This document shows, in pieces, positions 35,630-44,380 of a DNA stretch of 64,000 bases; the stretch's first letter is position 1; every line of letters begins with the position of its first letter. The position numbers were made by a program, and so were the translations under genes. The DNA comes from JACVRW01 sp963803245. GTDB lineage: Bacteria; Actinomycetota; Thermoleophilia; Solirubrobacterales; Thermoleophilaceae. The stretch lies in assembly GCA_963803245.1 (NCBI GenBank), contig CAWDLI010000011.1, positions 1 through 64,000 of the forward strand, written 5' to 3'. The notes below the pieces were generated by a model. It made no database searches and was not told the origin of the DNA. It worked only from the letters and a program-made list of their open reading frames with translations.

Positions 35630-37148
35630 CTACTTGTCGAAGCTGAGCTTGAGGGTGCCGCTCACGCCGCTCGTGTCGGCCTTCAGCGAACCGGTCAGCA
35701 GGTCCAGCGGCGCGACGAGCGCTGGCCGGAGCTGCTCCGGGACCGGGATCTGGTCGCCGAGCTGCTCGAGGATCTTGAGCGCGATCTCCGCGGCGTCCGC
35801 CTGGAGCACGATCGCGCCCTCCTGGCCCGCGGCCGGGGTCGGCTCGTCGAGGGCCAGGCTGTCGGCGCGGTCCGGGTCGTTGGTGATCACGAACACGCCG
35901 CTCTTGACGCCGAACACGATGCTGTTGCCGTCCGGCGGTGGCGAGTGCGTAGAAGTCCTCGCCCGCCTTGGGCCGCACGAGCGTCACGTCGTCGAGGCCC
36001 AGGCCCTCCGCGAGGGTCGGTAACGCGGGGGCGATCTTGCCGAGCGTGCGCTCGAATGCGGCGGGATCCTTCGGCTCTACGCGCACGCCGAACTTGCCGT
36101 CGAGCGAGATGCTGGCGGAGATGTCGCCCGAGAGCTGATCGAGGATGTCCTTCTCGACGTCCACGTCGAGCCGAGCCTCGATCTGGGTCTTCGCCGCCGC
36201 GTAGTCGCCATAGCCGGACGGGGCCACCGCCTGGGCCACGGTCTCGACGAAGCTCACGATCTGGCCGAGGTCGCGGACGCCGACGCCGATCTCACCCGGC
36301 CGCTCCACGACCGGGGGAGCCTCGGGGCCGGCCGCGATCGGCAGGTCCTCTTCGGTGAGGCCGCTCGGATCGGTGCGGATCTTGAAGTCGATGGCGATCG
36401 CGTCGTCCTCGACGGACGCGTTGAGGCCGATGCCCTCGATCGCTCCGACCCACTTGACCTTGCGGGCGTCGCGGGCGCCCTCGCTGCCCGCCAGGAGCGA
36501 CTGGACGTTCACGTAGCCCTGGGCGATCCCGTCGTCGCCCACGTCCTCGAGGTTGCTGTTGAACGTGTCCTCGTCCAGCGTGTCGTCGCCGTCGTGGCGA
36601 GCCAGCGCCTCGTCCAGCAGCTTCCGCGAGCCGGCGAAGACGACCGTGTCGCCGTCCACCGCGAACTGGGTGCCCGAGGCGTCGTAGATCTTGGCGCCGG
36701 ACTGCTCGCCCTTCTCGGTCGCGTCGGTGCTCTCGAGCAGGCTGTTGAGCTTGTCCTCGTCCGACACCTGGATGGCTGCGACGAAGCCGTCGCCGTCCGT
36801 GCCGCTCAGGAACGACGAGGCGTCCGCCGCCCCCACCACGAAGGGGTTGCCGAGCAGAGGCACCACGTCCTTCTGGAGGTCGACGCCGGTGGCCTCCTTG
36901 GCGAGCGTCCGGAGCACGATCTCCCTGACCGCGTCACCGAGCGGGAACTTGTCGAAGAGGGCGTTCAGCGCCTGGTACTGGTCTCCGTCCACGTCCGTGT
37001 CGACGGCCACGGCGAACGGCGCGTCGTCCGGCAGGTAGCTGAGCGTGCCGTCGAGCGGACCGGCCGCGTCGTCGCTGCCGCAACCGGAGAATCCCGCGAA
37101 TGCGAGCAGGCAGACGAGCAGAACGAGGATGCGCACGGGCGGCCGCAT
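35630..37148 (-). pseudogene. DUF3352-type lipoprotein, one frame change
   Basis: Surface lipoprotein of about 505 aa. The ATG at 37148 starts a lipoprotein signal (RILVLLVCLLAFAGFSGC, lipobox Cys near residue 23). The body has the DUF3352 pattern: PDDAPFAVAVDTD at the start, internal FAGSRKLLDEAL, IAQGYVNVQSLL, and repeated alpha/beta units. At about 35938 the frame breaks after FYALAT; the other frame resumes as NSIVFGVKSGVFVITND and runs to the stop at 35630. Both halves keep coding bias, so an indel error is plausible. Role unknown. Confidence 0.75.
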
Positions 37149-37240
37149 GCAGCGGCGGAGTGTAAAGGAAGCCTCCCGGGCGGCCGATTGCCTTTTTGGG
37201 AGCGTGCGGGAGGGTCCCGCCGCTACCATCGTCGCGCCGC

Positions 37241-37313
37241 GGCGAGGTAGCTCAGTTGGTAGAGCACACGACTGAAAATCGTGGTGTCGCCGGTTCGATT
37301 CCGGCCCTCGCCA
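37241..37313 (+). tRNA. tRNA-Phe (anticodon GAA)
   Basis: Full cloverleaf of 73 nt: acceptor stem GGCGAGG with CCTCGCC, D arm GCTC-AGTTGGTA-GAGC, anticodon stem CACGA/TCGTG with loop CTGAAAA (anticodon GAA), variable loop GTGTC, T arm GCCGG-TTCGATT-CCGGC, discriminator A at 37313. The CCA end is not encoded. It sits between the DUF3352 gene and a partial copy of its own 3' half. Confidence 0.97.
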
Positions 37314-37428
37314 TTTCGCTTCGCGACTGAGGATCGACATCAACTCCGCAGTCGTGTGTTCTTCACCGCGCGCCGCCGGGCTTCGCGAAACGTCCACGAG
37401 ACGTCCACGGAGTGACACCCTGACGAAT

Positions 37429-37465
37429 ATCGTGGTGTCGCCAGTTCGATTCTGGCCCTCGCCAT
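37429..37465 (+). repeat. partial duplicate of the tRNA-Phe 3' half (possible att remnant)
   Basis: Thirty-seven bases repeat tRNA-Phe positions 37278-37314 (3' anticodon-stem arm through T arm, acceptor strand and discriminator) with just two differences. Both are in the T stem and compensate each other (GCCGG/CCGGC has become GCCAG/CTGGC). The first half of a tRNA is missing, so this is not a second gene. A 3'-end tRNA copy is the classical product of integration by a tyrosine recombinase; no integrase remains between the copies, only about 115 bp of non-coding DNA. Confidence 0.75.
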
Positions 37466-37551
37466 AGTTGCGCGAGCACAAGGCGCAGCACACGGGTACA
37501 GTCAGGCTCCCGCCCGGGCACCCACACTGGCCCGGGGTTCGACAGGGAATC

Positions 37552-39822
37552 GTGGCCCGAATCCTGACCCCCCAGGAGCCCCTTCGCTCGCGGCGCTCGC
37601 CCGCCGTGATAGCGACGACGAAAGTCCAGATACCGGGCGGCCGTCCCCATCTGGTGCCACGCGAGCGGCTGATAGAGGCGATCACCGCCACCCCGGTGAA
37701 GCTCGCCCTGCTTGGCGCTCCGGCCGGGTCCGGCAAGACGACGCTCCTCAGCGAGTGGCACGCCGCGCCGCAAGAGGAGCGTCCGTTCGCGTGGGTGTCG
37801 CTCGATTCCAGCGACAACGATCCGGTGCGGTTCTACGAGTGCGTGATCGCTGCGCTGCGCACGATCGATCCGGAGATCGGCGAGGAGGCGCTCCCGGCGC
37901 TCTCGGCGCCGACGCCGTTGACCGAGGTCGTCCTGCCCTCGCTCATCAACGACCTGGCCGCGAACGGGCGCCCGGTCGTGGTCGTGCTCGACGACTACCA
38001 CGCGATCACGAACGAGGCGGTCCACGAATCGATCGGCTATCTGCTCGAGCACCTTCCCGCCAACGTCCAGCTCGCGTTGGCCAGCCGCCACGATCCGCCG
38101 CTGCCGCTCGGGCGGCTTCGCGCCCGAGGCGAGATGCTCGACATACGCGCCGCGGACCTCTGCTTCACGGACGAGGAGGCCGGGGCACTGCTCGGACGAA
38201 CGTTCGGCCTGGACCTCGACGGGCACGACGTGGCGCGCCTGCGCGATCGGACAGAGGGCTGGGCGGCCGGGCTGCAGCTTGCGGCGCTGTCACTCCGCAA
38301 CCGCGACGATGCTCACGCTTTCATCTCGTCGTTCGCGGGAGACGATCGCCAGATCGTGGACTACCTGGGGGCCGAGGTGCTCGAGGGGCAGCCCGAGGAG
38401 ATCCGCCGGTTCCTGCTGCGGACCTCCGTCCTCGAGCGCCTGTGCGAATCGCTGTGCGACGCCGTGACGGGCGAGGAGGGCTCCGCGGACACGCTCGCGG
38501 AGCTCGATCGCTCCAACCTCTTCCTGCTGCCTCTCGACACGAAGCGCGAGTGGTACCGCTATCACCAGCTCTTCGCCGAGCTGCTTCGCCACGAGCTCGA
38601 CCGCGCCGAGCCCGAGCTGGTGGCGACGTTGCACCGGCGTGCCCACACCTGGTGTCGCGAGCGCGGGCTCACATCCGAGGCGATCCGGCACGCAACCGCC
38701 GCGGGAGATGTGGACGAGGCGAGCGAGCTGATCACGCTCCACTGGTACGACCTCCTCCAGCGCGGACGAATAGAGACGGTGGCCGGCTGGCTCGCCGCGC
38801 TCGGGGACGACGCCGTGCTCGCCGACGCGAGCCTGTGCCTGACTAAGGCCTGGATCGCCGTGAACACGGGCCGCCTCGACGAGGTGGACCGCTGGATCGA
38901 GGCCGGCGAGCGCGCGATCCCCTCCACGACGGACGGCGACGGCACGGCAACGCTCCACGCCGGCGTCGCCAGCCTGCGCGAGATCCACCGCTACATGAGC
39001 GGTGACGTGGGCCGCGCGGTAGAGGCCGGACGACGCTCCGTGGAGGAAGGAGAGACTCCCTGGCGCCCGGTGGGCTGTCCGGTCCTCGGGATCGCCCTCT
39101 TCTGGAGCGGGAAACTCGACGAGGCCGCGGCGGAGCTCGAGAACTCGATCCAGGAGGCCACGGCGGCCGGCAACCACCTCGCGGCCATCCATGCCTCCGG
39201 GGGTCTCGCCGCGATCCACGCCGAGGACGGCGACATTGCGCGGGCTGACGGGGTGGCGCGCCGGGCGCTAGACCTCGCGAGGGACCGCGGCCTGACCGAC
39301 CACTGGGCTACGACGATGGCCCGCGTTGTACGCGGCCGCGCTCTCGAGCAGAACGGGCAGCTCGAGGACGCCGGCAGCACAGTCGCGCGCGGCGTGGATC
39401 TCTCACGGCGCGGAGTGGCCGCCGTCGAGATCGCCTTTGCCCTCCTCTCGCGGGCCGAGACGCTCCAGCTGCTCGGCGACTCGGATGCCGCCCGGTCGAC
39501 ACTGCGCGCCGCCCGCGCCGCGGTGGCGGACTGTCCCGACCCGGGGATCCTCGAGGCGATGCTCGCGCGGGCCGAGCGCAGGCTCGGAACAGCTGCGCGT
39601 GACGGGGCCGCCCGACGGGACGCGCCGGTGGACGAGCTCACCGAAAGGGAGCTCGTCGTGCTGCGGCTGCTGCCGGGCGAGCTGTCACAACGCGAGATCG
39701 GCGAGGCGCTCTTCGTCTCGCGCAACACCGTGAAGACCCACATGCGAGGGATCTTCCGCAAGCTGCGCGTGGGCACTCGGGACGAGGCCGTGGTCTGCGC
39801 GCGGGAGCACGGCCTGCTGTAA
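37552..39822 (+). CDS. LuxR-family ATP-dependent regulator, MalT-like
   Basis: Large transcription regulator (756 aa) of the signal-transduction ATPase (STAND) type. Domains: short N-terminus with ATTKVQIPGGRPHLVPR, NTPase with Walker A GAPAGSGKTT (55-64) and VVVVLDDYHAI Walker B, winged-helix spacer, TPR-like helical repeats (about 370-680), and a C-terminal LuxR HTH (LTERELVVLRLL, SQREIGEALFVSRNTVKTHMRGIFRKL). GTG 37552 has an AGGG site and gives a normal N-terminus. It is followed after 5 bp by a sugar-type ABC transporter and is probably its activator. Confidence 0.88.
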   Translation: MARILTPQEPLRSRRSPAVIATTKVQIPGGRPHLVPRERLIEAITATPVKLALLGAPAGSGKTTLLSEWHAAPQEERPFAWVSLDSSDNDPVRFYECVIAALRTIDPEIGEEALPALSAPTPLTEVVLPSLINDLAANGRPVVVVLDDYHAITNEAVHESIGYLLEHLPANVQLALASRHDPPLPLGRLRARGEMLDIRAADLCFTDEEAGALLGRTFGLDLDGHDVARLRDRTEGWAAGLQLAALSLRNRDDAHAFISSFAGDDRQIVDYLGAEVLEGQPEEIRRFLLRTSVLERLCESLCDAVTGEEGSADTLAELDRSNLFLLPLDTKREWYRYHQLFAELLRHELDRAEPELVATLHRRAHTWCRERGLTSEAIRHATAAGDVDEASELITLHWYDLLQRGRIETVAGWLAALGDDAVLADASLCLTKAWIAVNTGRLDEVDRWIEAGERAIPSTTDGDGTATLHAGVASLREIHRYMSGDVGRAVEAGRRSVEEGETPWRPVGCPVLGIALFWSGKLDEAAAELENSIQEATAAGNHLAAIHASGGLAAIHAEDGDIARADGVARRALDLARDRGLTDHWATTMARVVRGRALEQNGQLEDAGSTVARGVDLSRRGVAAVEIAFALLSRAETLQLLGDSDAARSTLRAARAAVADCPDPGILEAMLARAERRLGTAARDGAARRDAPVDELTERELVVLRLLPGELSQREIGEALFVSRNTVKTHMRGIFRKLRVGTRDEAVVCAREHGLL

Positions 39823-39827
39823 GCCGC

Positions 39828-41003
39828 ATGGCGCTTGGTCGATCAGCAGCGCGGCTCGGCGGGGCCGCCTCCGTCTGTCTCTGCCTCTCCGTCGCCGGCG
39901 CGGCGTGCGGGGATGACGACAGCGATGGCACAGGCGGGGCCCGAACCGACGCCGCAGGCGTGACCGCCGCGCAGCAGCAGCTCGCGCGATTCAGGCGACT
40001 GCCCGAGTTCACCATGCCCGGGCAGGCCTTCGACGCCTCGTCGAAGGCCAGCGGGAAGCTGATCTACGAGATCCCGATCACCAGCGAGGTTCCCTTCATC
40101 ACGGCCGTGGAGCAGGGCATGGAACAGGCGGCCGACGAGGTGGGAGCCGACCTGGTCGTGTTCCCGAATCAGGGCAAGCCGTCGCAGTGGGCTCAGGGCA
40201 TCCGAACCGCGATCGCCCGCAAGGCCGACGCCATCCTGCTGCTGGCACAGGACCCCCAGCTCGCCGGCCCCGCGCTGGCCGAGGCACGGGAGGCCGATAT
40301 CCCGGTGATCTCTCTGCGCACGACCGGGGAGGGCGAGCCCTGCCCTGAAGGAACGGAGGGAAACGCGCCGATCACGACCTGCGTGCCCGCCCCGTTCGAG
40401 CAGGCGGGAAGGCTCGAAGCCGACTGGGTGATCGCGGCGAGCCGCGGGAGCGCCGACGTGCTCGTGATCACGTCGAACGACGCGCGCTCCACCGCGCCGC
40501 TCGTGCACGGACTCAGGCAGGAGTTCAAGCGACATTGCCCAGCGTGCGAGCTGCGCTTCGTGGACGTCCCGATCGCCGCCTGGGCCACGGATATCCGGAC
40601 CGAGGTTCAGTCGGCCCTGGTGCGCGATCCAAAGATCGACTACGTAATCCCCGTGTACGACAGCATGTCTCAGTTCGTGCTACCAGCGCTCCGAGCAGGA
40701 GGCGCCGACGGCCGGGTCGACATTTCGACCTTCAACGGCACTCCGTTCGTCCTGAAGATGCTTCAGGACGGAGACGTGGTCGAGATGGACGTGGGCGAGG
40801 ACCTAGCCTGGGTCGGTTGGGCGAGCATGGACCAGGCCTTCCGCGTGATCGCGGGCGTGCCGCCGGTGCCGAGCGAGCGTACCCCGCTCCGGGTCTTCGA
40901 CGATCGCAACGTGGACCAGGCGGGGAGCCCGCCGCGCTTCGACCGCGGCTACGGCAGGGCCTACGTGGACGGATACCGCGAGCTCTGGGGGGTGAAGAGG
41001 TAG
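39828..41003 (+). CDS. sugar ABC transporter substrate-binding lipoprotein
   Basis: Periplasmic-binding-protein-like lipoprotein (391 aa). Lipobox SVAGAAC with Cys near 27, then a type I binding fold as in ribose/galactose receptors: KLIYEIPITSEVPFITAVEQGMEQAADEVGADLVVF, DAILLLAQDP, IPVISLRTTG, and IDYVIPVYDSMSQFVLPAL. It delivers a sugar or sugar-like ligand to the ATPase and permease encoded next. A small CXXC-like cluster (HCPACELR) is unusual in this family. Stop TAG overlaps a GTA that may start the ATPase. Confidence 0.88.
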   Translation: MALGRSAARLGGAASVCLCLSVAGAACGDDDSDGTGGARTDAAGVTAAQQQLARFRRLPEFTMPGQAFDASSKASGKLIYEIPITSEVPFITAVEQGMEQAADEVGADLVVFPNQGKPSQWAQGIRTAIARKADAILLLAQDPQLAGPALAEAREADIPVISLRTTGEGEPCPEGTEGNAPITTCVPAPFEQAGRLEADWVIAASRGSADVLVITSNDARSTAPLVHGLRQEFKRHCPACELRFVDVPIAAWATDIRTEVQSALVRDPKIDYVIPVYDSMSQFVLPALRAGGADGRVDISTFNGTPFVLKMLQDGDVVEMDVGEDLAWVGWASMDQAFRVIAGVPPVPSERTPLRVFDDRNVDQAGSPPRFDRGYGRAYVDGYRELWGVKR

Positions 41004-41032
41004 CCGAGGCTCTCGAGGTACGGCACGTCTCG

Positions 41033-42499
41033 ATGAGCTTCGGCGCAACGCGAGCGCTCGACGACGCGGGCATCTCGGTGCGTCGCGGGGAAATCCACGC
41101 CCTGCTCGGGCAGAACGGCTCGGGAAAGTCGACCCTCGTGAAGGTCCTGGCGGGCTACCACGTGCCCGGCCCGGGGGCAGAGCTCACCGTGGCCGGCCGG
41201 CGGCTCAAGCCCCCCTTCCGGGTCGGTTGGCTTCGCGAGATAGGCGTGCGCTTCGTCCACCAGGACCTGGGCCTGATCCCGTCGCTCAGCGTCGTCGAGA
41301 ACCTCCTGCTCGACGACCTGCCCGGCCGGCGGGTCGCGGCGCGTATCTCGTGGCCGAAGGAGCGGGCGCGTGCCACGGAAGCTTTCGCCCGCTACGGGGT
41401 GACCATCGACCCGCGGTCGCAGGTGGCCGACCTCACCCCCGCGGATCAGGCCCTGCTGGCGATCGTCCGCGCCGTTCGGGACGTTCCGAGCCTGCTCGTG
41501 CTCGACGAGCCAACGGCTCTTCTCCCACCCACCCAGCGCGAGGGCCTGCTCACGTTGCTGCGCGAGATCGTGGCGGGTGGATCGAGCATCCTGCTGGTCT
41601 CCCACGAGCTCGGTGAGGTGGTTCGCTTCGCCGATCGCGTGACGGTCCTCCGGGACGGCCGAACCGTGGGCACCGTCGATCCTTCGGTCGCGGGAAGCGC
41701 GGGCCTCGTCGAGCTGGTGGTAGGCCGCGCGCTCGATCCTCCGGCGCCACGGCGAGATCGGCCCGCGGAAGCCGGCGCACCGATCGCGATCGGCGGGCTC
41801 TCCGGGGCGACGTTGCGCGACGTGTCGATGGCCGTCGGCCGGGGCGAGGTGGTGGGCGTCACCGGCGCGGGTGGGTCCGGCTTCGAGGAACTGCCCTACC
41901 TCCTCTTCGGCGCGCGACCGGCACTCTCCGGCCGCGTACGACTCCGAGAGGAGCACGACCTTCCCTCGATGACCCCCGATCGCGCGCTGCGGGCGGGCAT
42001 TGGGCTCCTTCCAGGCGACCGCCAGCGCGACGGCGCGGCGAGCGCGCTGTCGGTGGCGGCCAACGTCAGCCTGCCGGTGCTGGACCGCTACTTCCGCGGC
42101 CTGCGGCTGGACCGCCGGCGGCTGCTCGGCGATGTGGCCCGTCTGCTGAAGCGCCACGGCGTGAGTCCGAGCGGGCCCCGCCTGCGCTTCGGCGCCCTCA
42201 GCGGCGGCAACCAGCAGAAGGCTCTGCTCGCGAAGTGGATCCATACTGAATCGCCGCTGCTGCTGCTGGACGAGCCGACGGTAGGCGTCGATGTGGGCGC
42301 CCGGGTCGAGATCGCGGCGGCGATTCGCGCGCTCGCCTCCAAGGGAGTGGGCGTGGTGTGCGCGAGCACCGACCACGAGCAGCTGGCATCGCTCTGCGAC
42401 CGTGTCCTCGTGTTCTCCGAGGGCCGGATCGGGACCGAGCTCTCCGGCGAGCAGGTGACAAAGGAGAGGATCGCCGAGCAATGCTCGCTCAGCGCCTAG
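41033..42499 (+). CDS. sugar ABC transporter ATP-binding protein with two ABC domains (RbsA/MglA-like)
   Basis: Drives uptake with two fused nucleotide-binding domains. Domain 1 has Walker A GQNGSGKST and Walker B LLVLDEPTALLPP, but its signature is DLTPADQ rather than LSGGQ. Domain 2 has a proper LSGGNQQKALLAKW and LLLLDEPTVGVDVG, but a worn Walker A (GAGGSGFEEL), so each composite site is uneven, as in MglA. The ATG at 41033 clips the usual first strand: AEALEVRHVS is encoded just upstream, in frame, beginning at GTA 41000 that overlaps the receptor stop. It overlaps the permease by 19 nt. Confidence 0.88.
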   Translation: MSFGATRALDDAGISVRRGEIHALLGQNGSGKSTLVKVLAGYHVPGPGAELTVAGRRLKPPFRVGWLREIGVRFVHQDLGLIPSLSVVENLLLDDLPGRRVAARISWPKERARATEAFARYGVTIDPRSQVADLTPADQALLAIVRAVRDVPSLLVLDEPTALLPPTQREGLLTLLREIVAGGSSILLVSHELGEVVRFADRVTVLRDGRTVGTVDPSVAGSAGLVELVVGRALDPPAPRRDRPAEAGAPIAIGGLSGATLRDVSMAVGRGEVVGVTGAGGSGFEELPYLLFGARPALSGRVRLREEHDLPSMTPDRALRAGIGLLPGDRQRDGAASALSVAANVSLPVLDRYFRGLRLDRRRLLGDVARLLKRHGVSPSGPRLRFGALSGGNQQKALLAKWIHTESPLLLLDEPTVGVDVGARVEIAAAIRALASKGVGVVCASTDHEQLASLCDRVLVFSEGRIGTELSGEQVTKERIAEQCSLSA

Positions 42500-43431
42500 C
42501 CCTGCCCGTCGCCTGGCTCCTGGTGGCGGTCGCATTCGGGGCGCTCGAGCCCGACACGTTCCTCACCACGGCGAACCTGCGCACGATCCTCGGCTCGCAA
42601 GCCGTGCTCGCCGTGGTGACACTGGGCCTGCTGCTCCCTCTCACCGCGGGTGACTACGACCTTTCGATCGCGTCGGTGGTCTCGCTCGCGGCCATGCTCG
42701 TCGCGGTGCTGAACGTGCAGGAAGGCTGGCCCGTGGGGTGGGCGGTGCTGGCGGCGCTCGCCGCCGGGGCGTTCGTAGGCGCGGCCAACGGCGCCCTGGT
42801 GGCGCTGCTCGAGGTCGACTCCTTCATCACGACGCTCGGCTCCGGCGCCTTCATCTCGGGGGTGGTGCTGTGGATGAGCGACTCGAACACGATCGGCGGC
42901 ATCTCCCAGTCCCTGATCGACCCGGTCGTGGGTTGGGAGCTGCTCGGCCTGCCGCTCGCGTTCTACTACGCGCTGGCGCTGTGCACGATCGTTTGGTACG
43001 CGCTCGAGTTCACGCCCGGGGGACGCCGGCTCCTGTTCGTCGGCCGGGGGAGAAGCGTCGCGCGGTTGAGCGGGGTGCGCGTGGCTCGAGCGCGCCTCGG
43101 AGCGTTCGTTGCCTGCGGCACCATCAGCGCGCTCGCCGGTGTGCTCTACGCGGGGACCAACGGGGCCGCCGATCCCTCGTCGGGGGCGAGCTTCCTGCTG
43201 CCCGCGTTCGCCGCGGCGTTCCTTGGCGCCACGAGCATCGCGCCCGGGCGCTTCAACGCGTGGGGCGCCATCGTGGCGGTCTACTTCCTGGTCACCGGCG
43301 TCACCGGCCTCCAGCTGCTCGGCGTCGAGAGCTTCGTGCAGCAGCTCTTCTACGGTGGCGCGCTCGTGCTGGCGGTGGTGCTGACGGAGCTGGGGCGAAG
43401 AATCACCCGGGGTGAGATCGCCGGCGGGTGA
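42481..43431 (+). CDS. sugar ABC transporter permease (RbsC-like)
   Basis: Integral membrane subunit (316 aa, about nine hydrophobic segments) of the BPD_transp_2 family. Conserved features are LLPLTAGDYDLSIASVVSLAAM after TM2, IGGISQ in the outer loop, and GRSVARLSGVRVARARLGAF, the cytoplasmic coupling region that contacts the ATPase. ATG start within the ATPase gene. Together with the two preceding genes it makes a complete importer (receptor, double ATPase, homodimeric permease). Confidence 0.9.
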   Translation: MLAQRLALPVAWLLVAVAFGALEPDTFLTTANLRTILGSQAVLAVVTLGLLLPLTAGDYDLSIASVVSLAAMLVAVLNVQEGWPVGWAVLAALAAGAFVGAANGALVALLEVDSFITTLGSGAFISGVVLWMSDSNTIGGISQSLIDPVVGWELLGLPLAFYYALALCTIVWYALEFTPGGRRLLFVGRGRSVARLSGVRVARARLGAFVACGTISALAGVLYAGTNGAADPSSGASFLLPAFAAAFLGATSIAPGRFNAWGAIVAVYFLVTGVTGLQLLGVESFVQQLFYGGALVLAVVLTELGRRITRGEIAGG

Positions 43432-43455
43432 TGACAGCCCACCCCGCCGGGGGGG

Positions 43456-43683
43456 ATGCTGCCTCCGATGCAGCTCACGAGCGACCAGCCTCCCCGGTAC
43501 CGCATAGTCGTCAAGGGCCGTCTCGGCGAGCGCTTCGGCTCAGAGTTCCAGGGCATGGCCCTCGAGCGGCGCAAGGGCCAAACCGTCCTCGTCGGCTCGG
43601 CGGATCAGGCCGGACTCCACGGCGTCCTCGAGCGGCTCCGCAGCCTCGGCATCGACCTCGTGAGCGTCAATGCCGACGACTAG
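43456..43683 (+). CDS. small conserved protein next to an ECF sigma gene
   Basis: Cytoplasmic protein of up to 75 aa; a second ATG five codons on (MQLTSDQPP) may be the true start. It has a compact alpha/beta pattern: YRIVVKGRLGERF, QTVLVGSADQAGLHGVLERLRSLGIDLVSVN. I know of no assigned function. It ends inside the start of the ECF sigma gene, so the two are coupled and this protein may modulate it (inference). Confidence 0.7.
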   Translation: MLPPMQLTSDQPPRYRIVVKGRLGERFGSEFQGMALERRKGQTVLVGSADQAGLHGVLERLRSLGIDLVSVNADD

Positions 43684-44332
43684 CCCTCACGACGAGACCG
43701 AGCTGGTCCACGCCCTGCGCGCCGGCGACGAGAGCGCGTTCACGACGCTGATCGAGGCCTACGGTCCCTCGCTTCTGCGTCTGGCAATGACCTACGTGCC
43801 CTCCCGCGCCGTGGCGGAGGAGGTCGTGCAGGAGACATGGCTCGGCGTGCTCCGCGGAGTGGACCGCTTCGAGTCGCGCTCCTCGCTGAAGACGTGGGTC
43901 TTCCGCATCCTCGTGAACACCGCCCAGACGCGCGGCGCGCGGGAGCGGCGCACGATGCCCTTCTCATCCCTGAACGGCTCGGACCCGGACGACGACGGGG
44001 CCCTGCTCGACGCCGACCGCTTCCTCCCGCCCGACCACGCCCTCTACCCGGACCACTGGGCCCTCGGGCCGACCCGCTGGGAAACCCCGGAGGAAGGACT
44101 CCTGGCGGGGGAGACGCGCGAGGTCATTCTCGACGCGATCGATCGTCTCCCCGCCGCCCAGCGCGCGGTGATCACGATGCGCGACGTCCAGGGCTGGCCC
44201 TCGGAGGAGGTGCGTGGCGCGCTGGAGCTGACCGACGCGAACCAGCGCGTTCTCCTGCACCGCGCCCGCACACGCGTCCGCGCTGCCATCGAGAGCCACT
44301 TCCAGGCCGTCGAGCAGACCCTCCCGGCCTAG
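43670..44332 (+). CDS. ECF-type RNA polymerase sigma factor
   Basis: Group IV sigma factor (220 aa). Region 2: ELVHALRAGDESAFTTLIEAYGPSLLRLA and EEVVQETWLGVLRGVDRFE, SSLKTWVFRILVNTA; region 4: DAIDRLPAAQRAVITMRDVQGWPSEEVRGAL with the HTH and NQRVLLHRARTRVRAAI. A longer acidic linker joins the two. No anti-sigma gene adjoins it. The gene just downstream has a GTAACG-N16-GACG promoter-like element shared with six other units to 64 kb, making this factor a candidate for their recognition. Confidence 0.9.
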   Translation: MPTTSPHDETELVHALRAGDESAFTTLIEAYGPSLLRLAMTYVPSRAVAEEVVQETWLGVLRGVDRFESRSSLKTWVFRILVNTAQTRGARERRTMPFSSLNGSDPDDDGALLDADRFLPPDHALYPDHWALGPTRWETPEEGLLAGETREVILDAIDRLPAAQRAVITMRDVQGWPSEEVRGALELTDANQRVLLHRARTRVRAAIESHFQAVEQTLPA

Positions 44333-44346
44333 AGGGTCGGGCAACC

Positions 44347-44372
44347 GTAACGCCGGGGCGCGCGACGGGACG
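44347..44372 (+). promoter_or_regulatory. ECF-type promoter candidate (antiporter)
   Basis: GTAACG at 44347-44352, 16-bp spacer, GACG at 44369-44372, then 8 nt to the ATG at 44381. It is one of seven elements of the same design in this window; here the last base of the second block is G instead of T. Spacing suggests a leaderless or very short-leader mRNA. Confidence 0.6.
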
Positions 44373-44380
44373 AGACCCTG

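Noticed and set aside
37421..37466. A second tRNA gene
   Set aside because: Only the 3' half is present; the D arm and 5' acceptor strand are missing.
37363..38226. Minus-strand open frame giving a GPESNWRHHD-like peptide
   Set aside because: This peptide is the well-known false translation of the antisense strand of a tRNA 3' half; the rest lies opposite the LuxR-type regulator.
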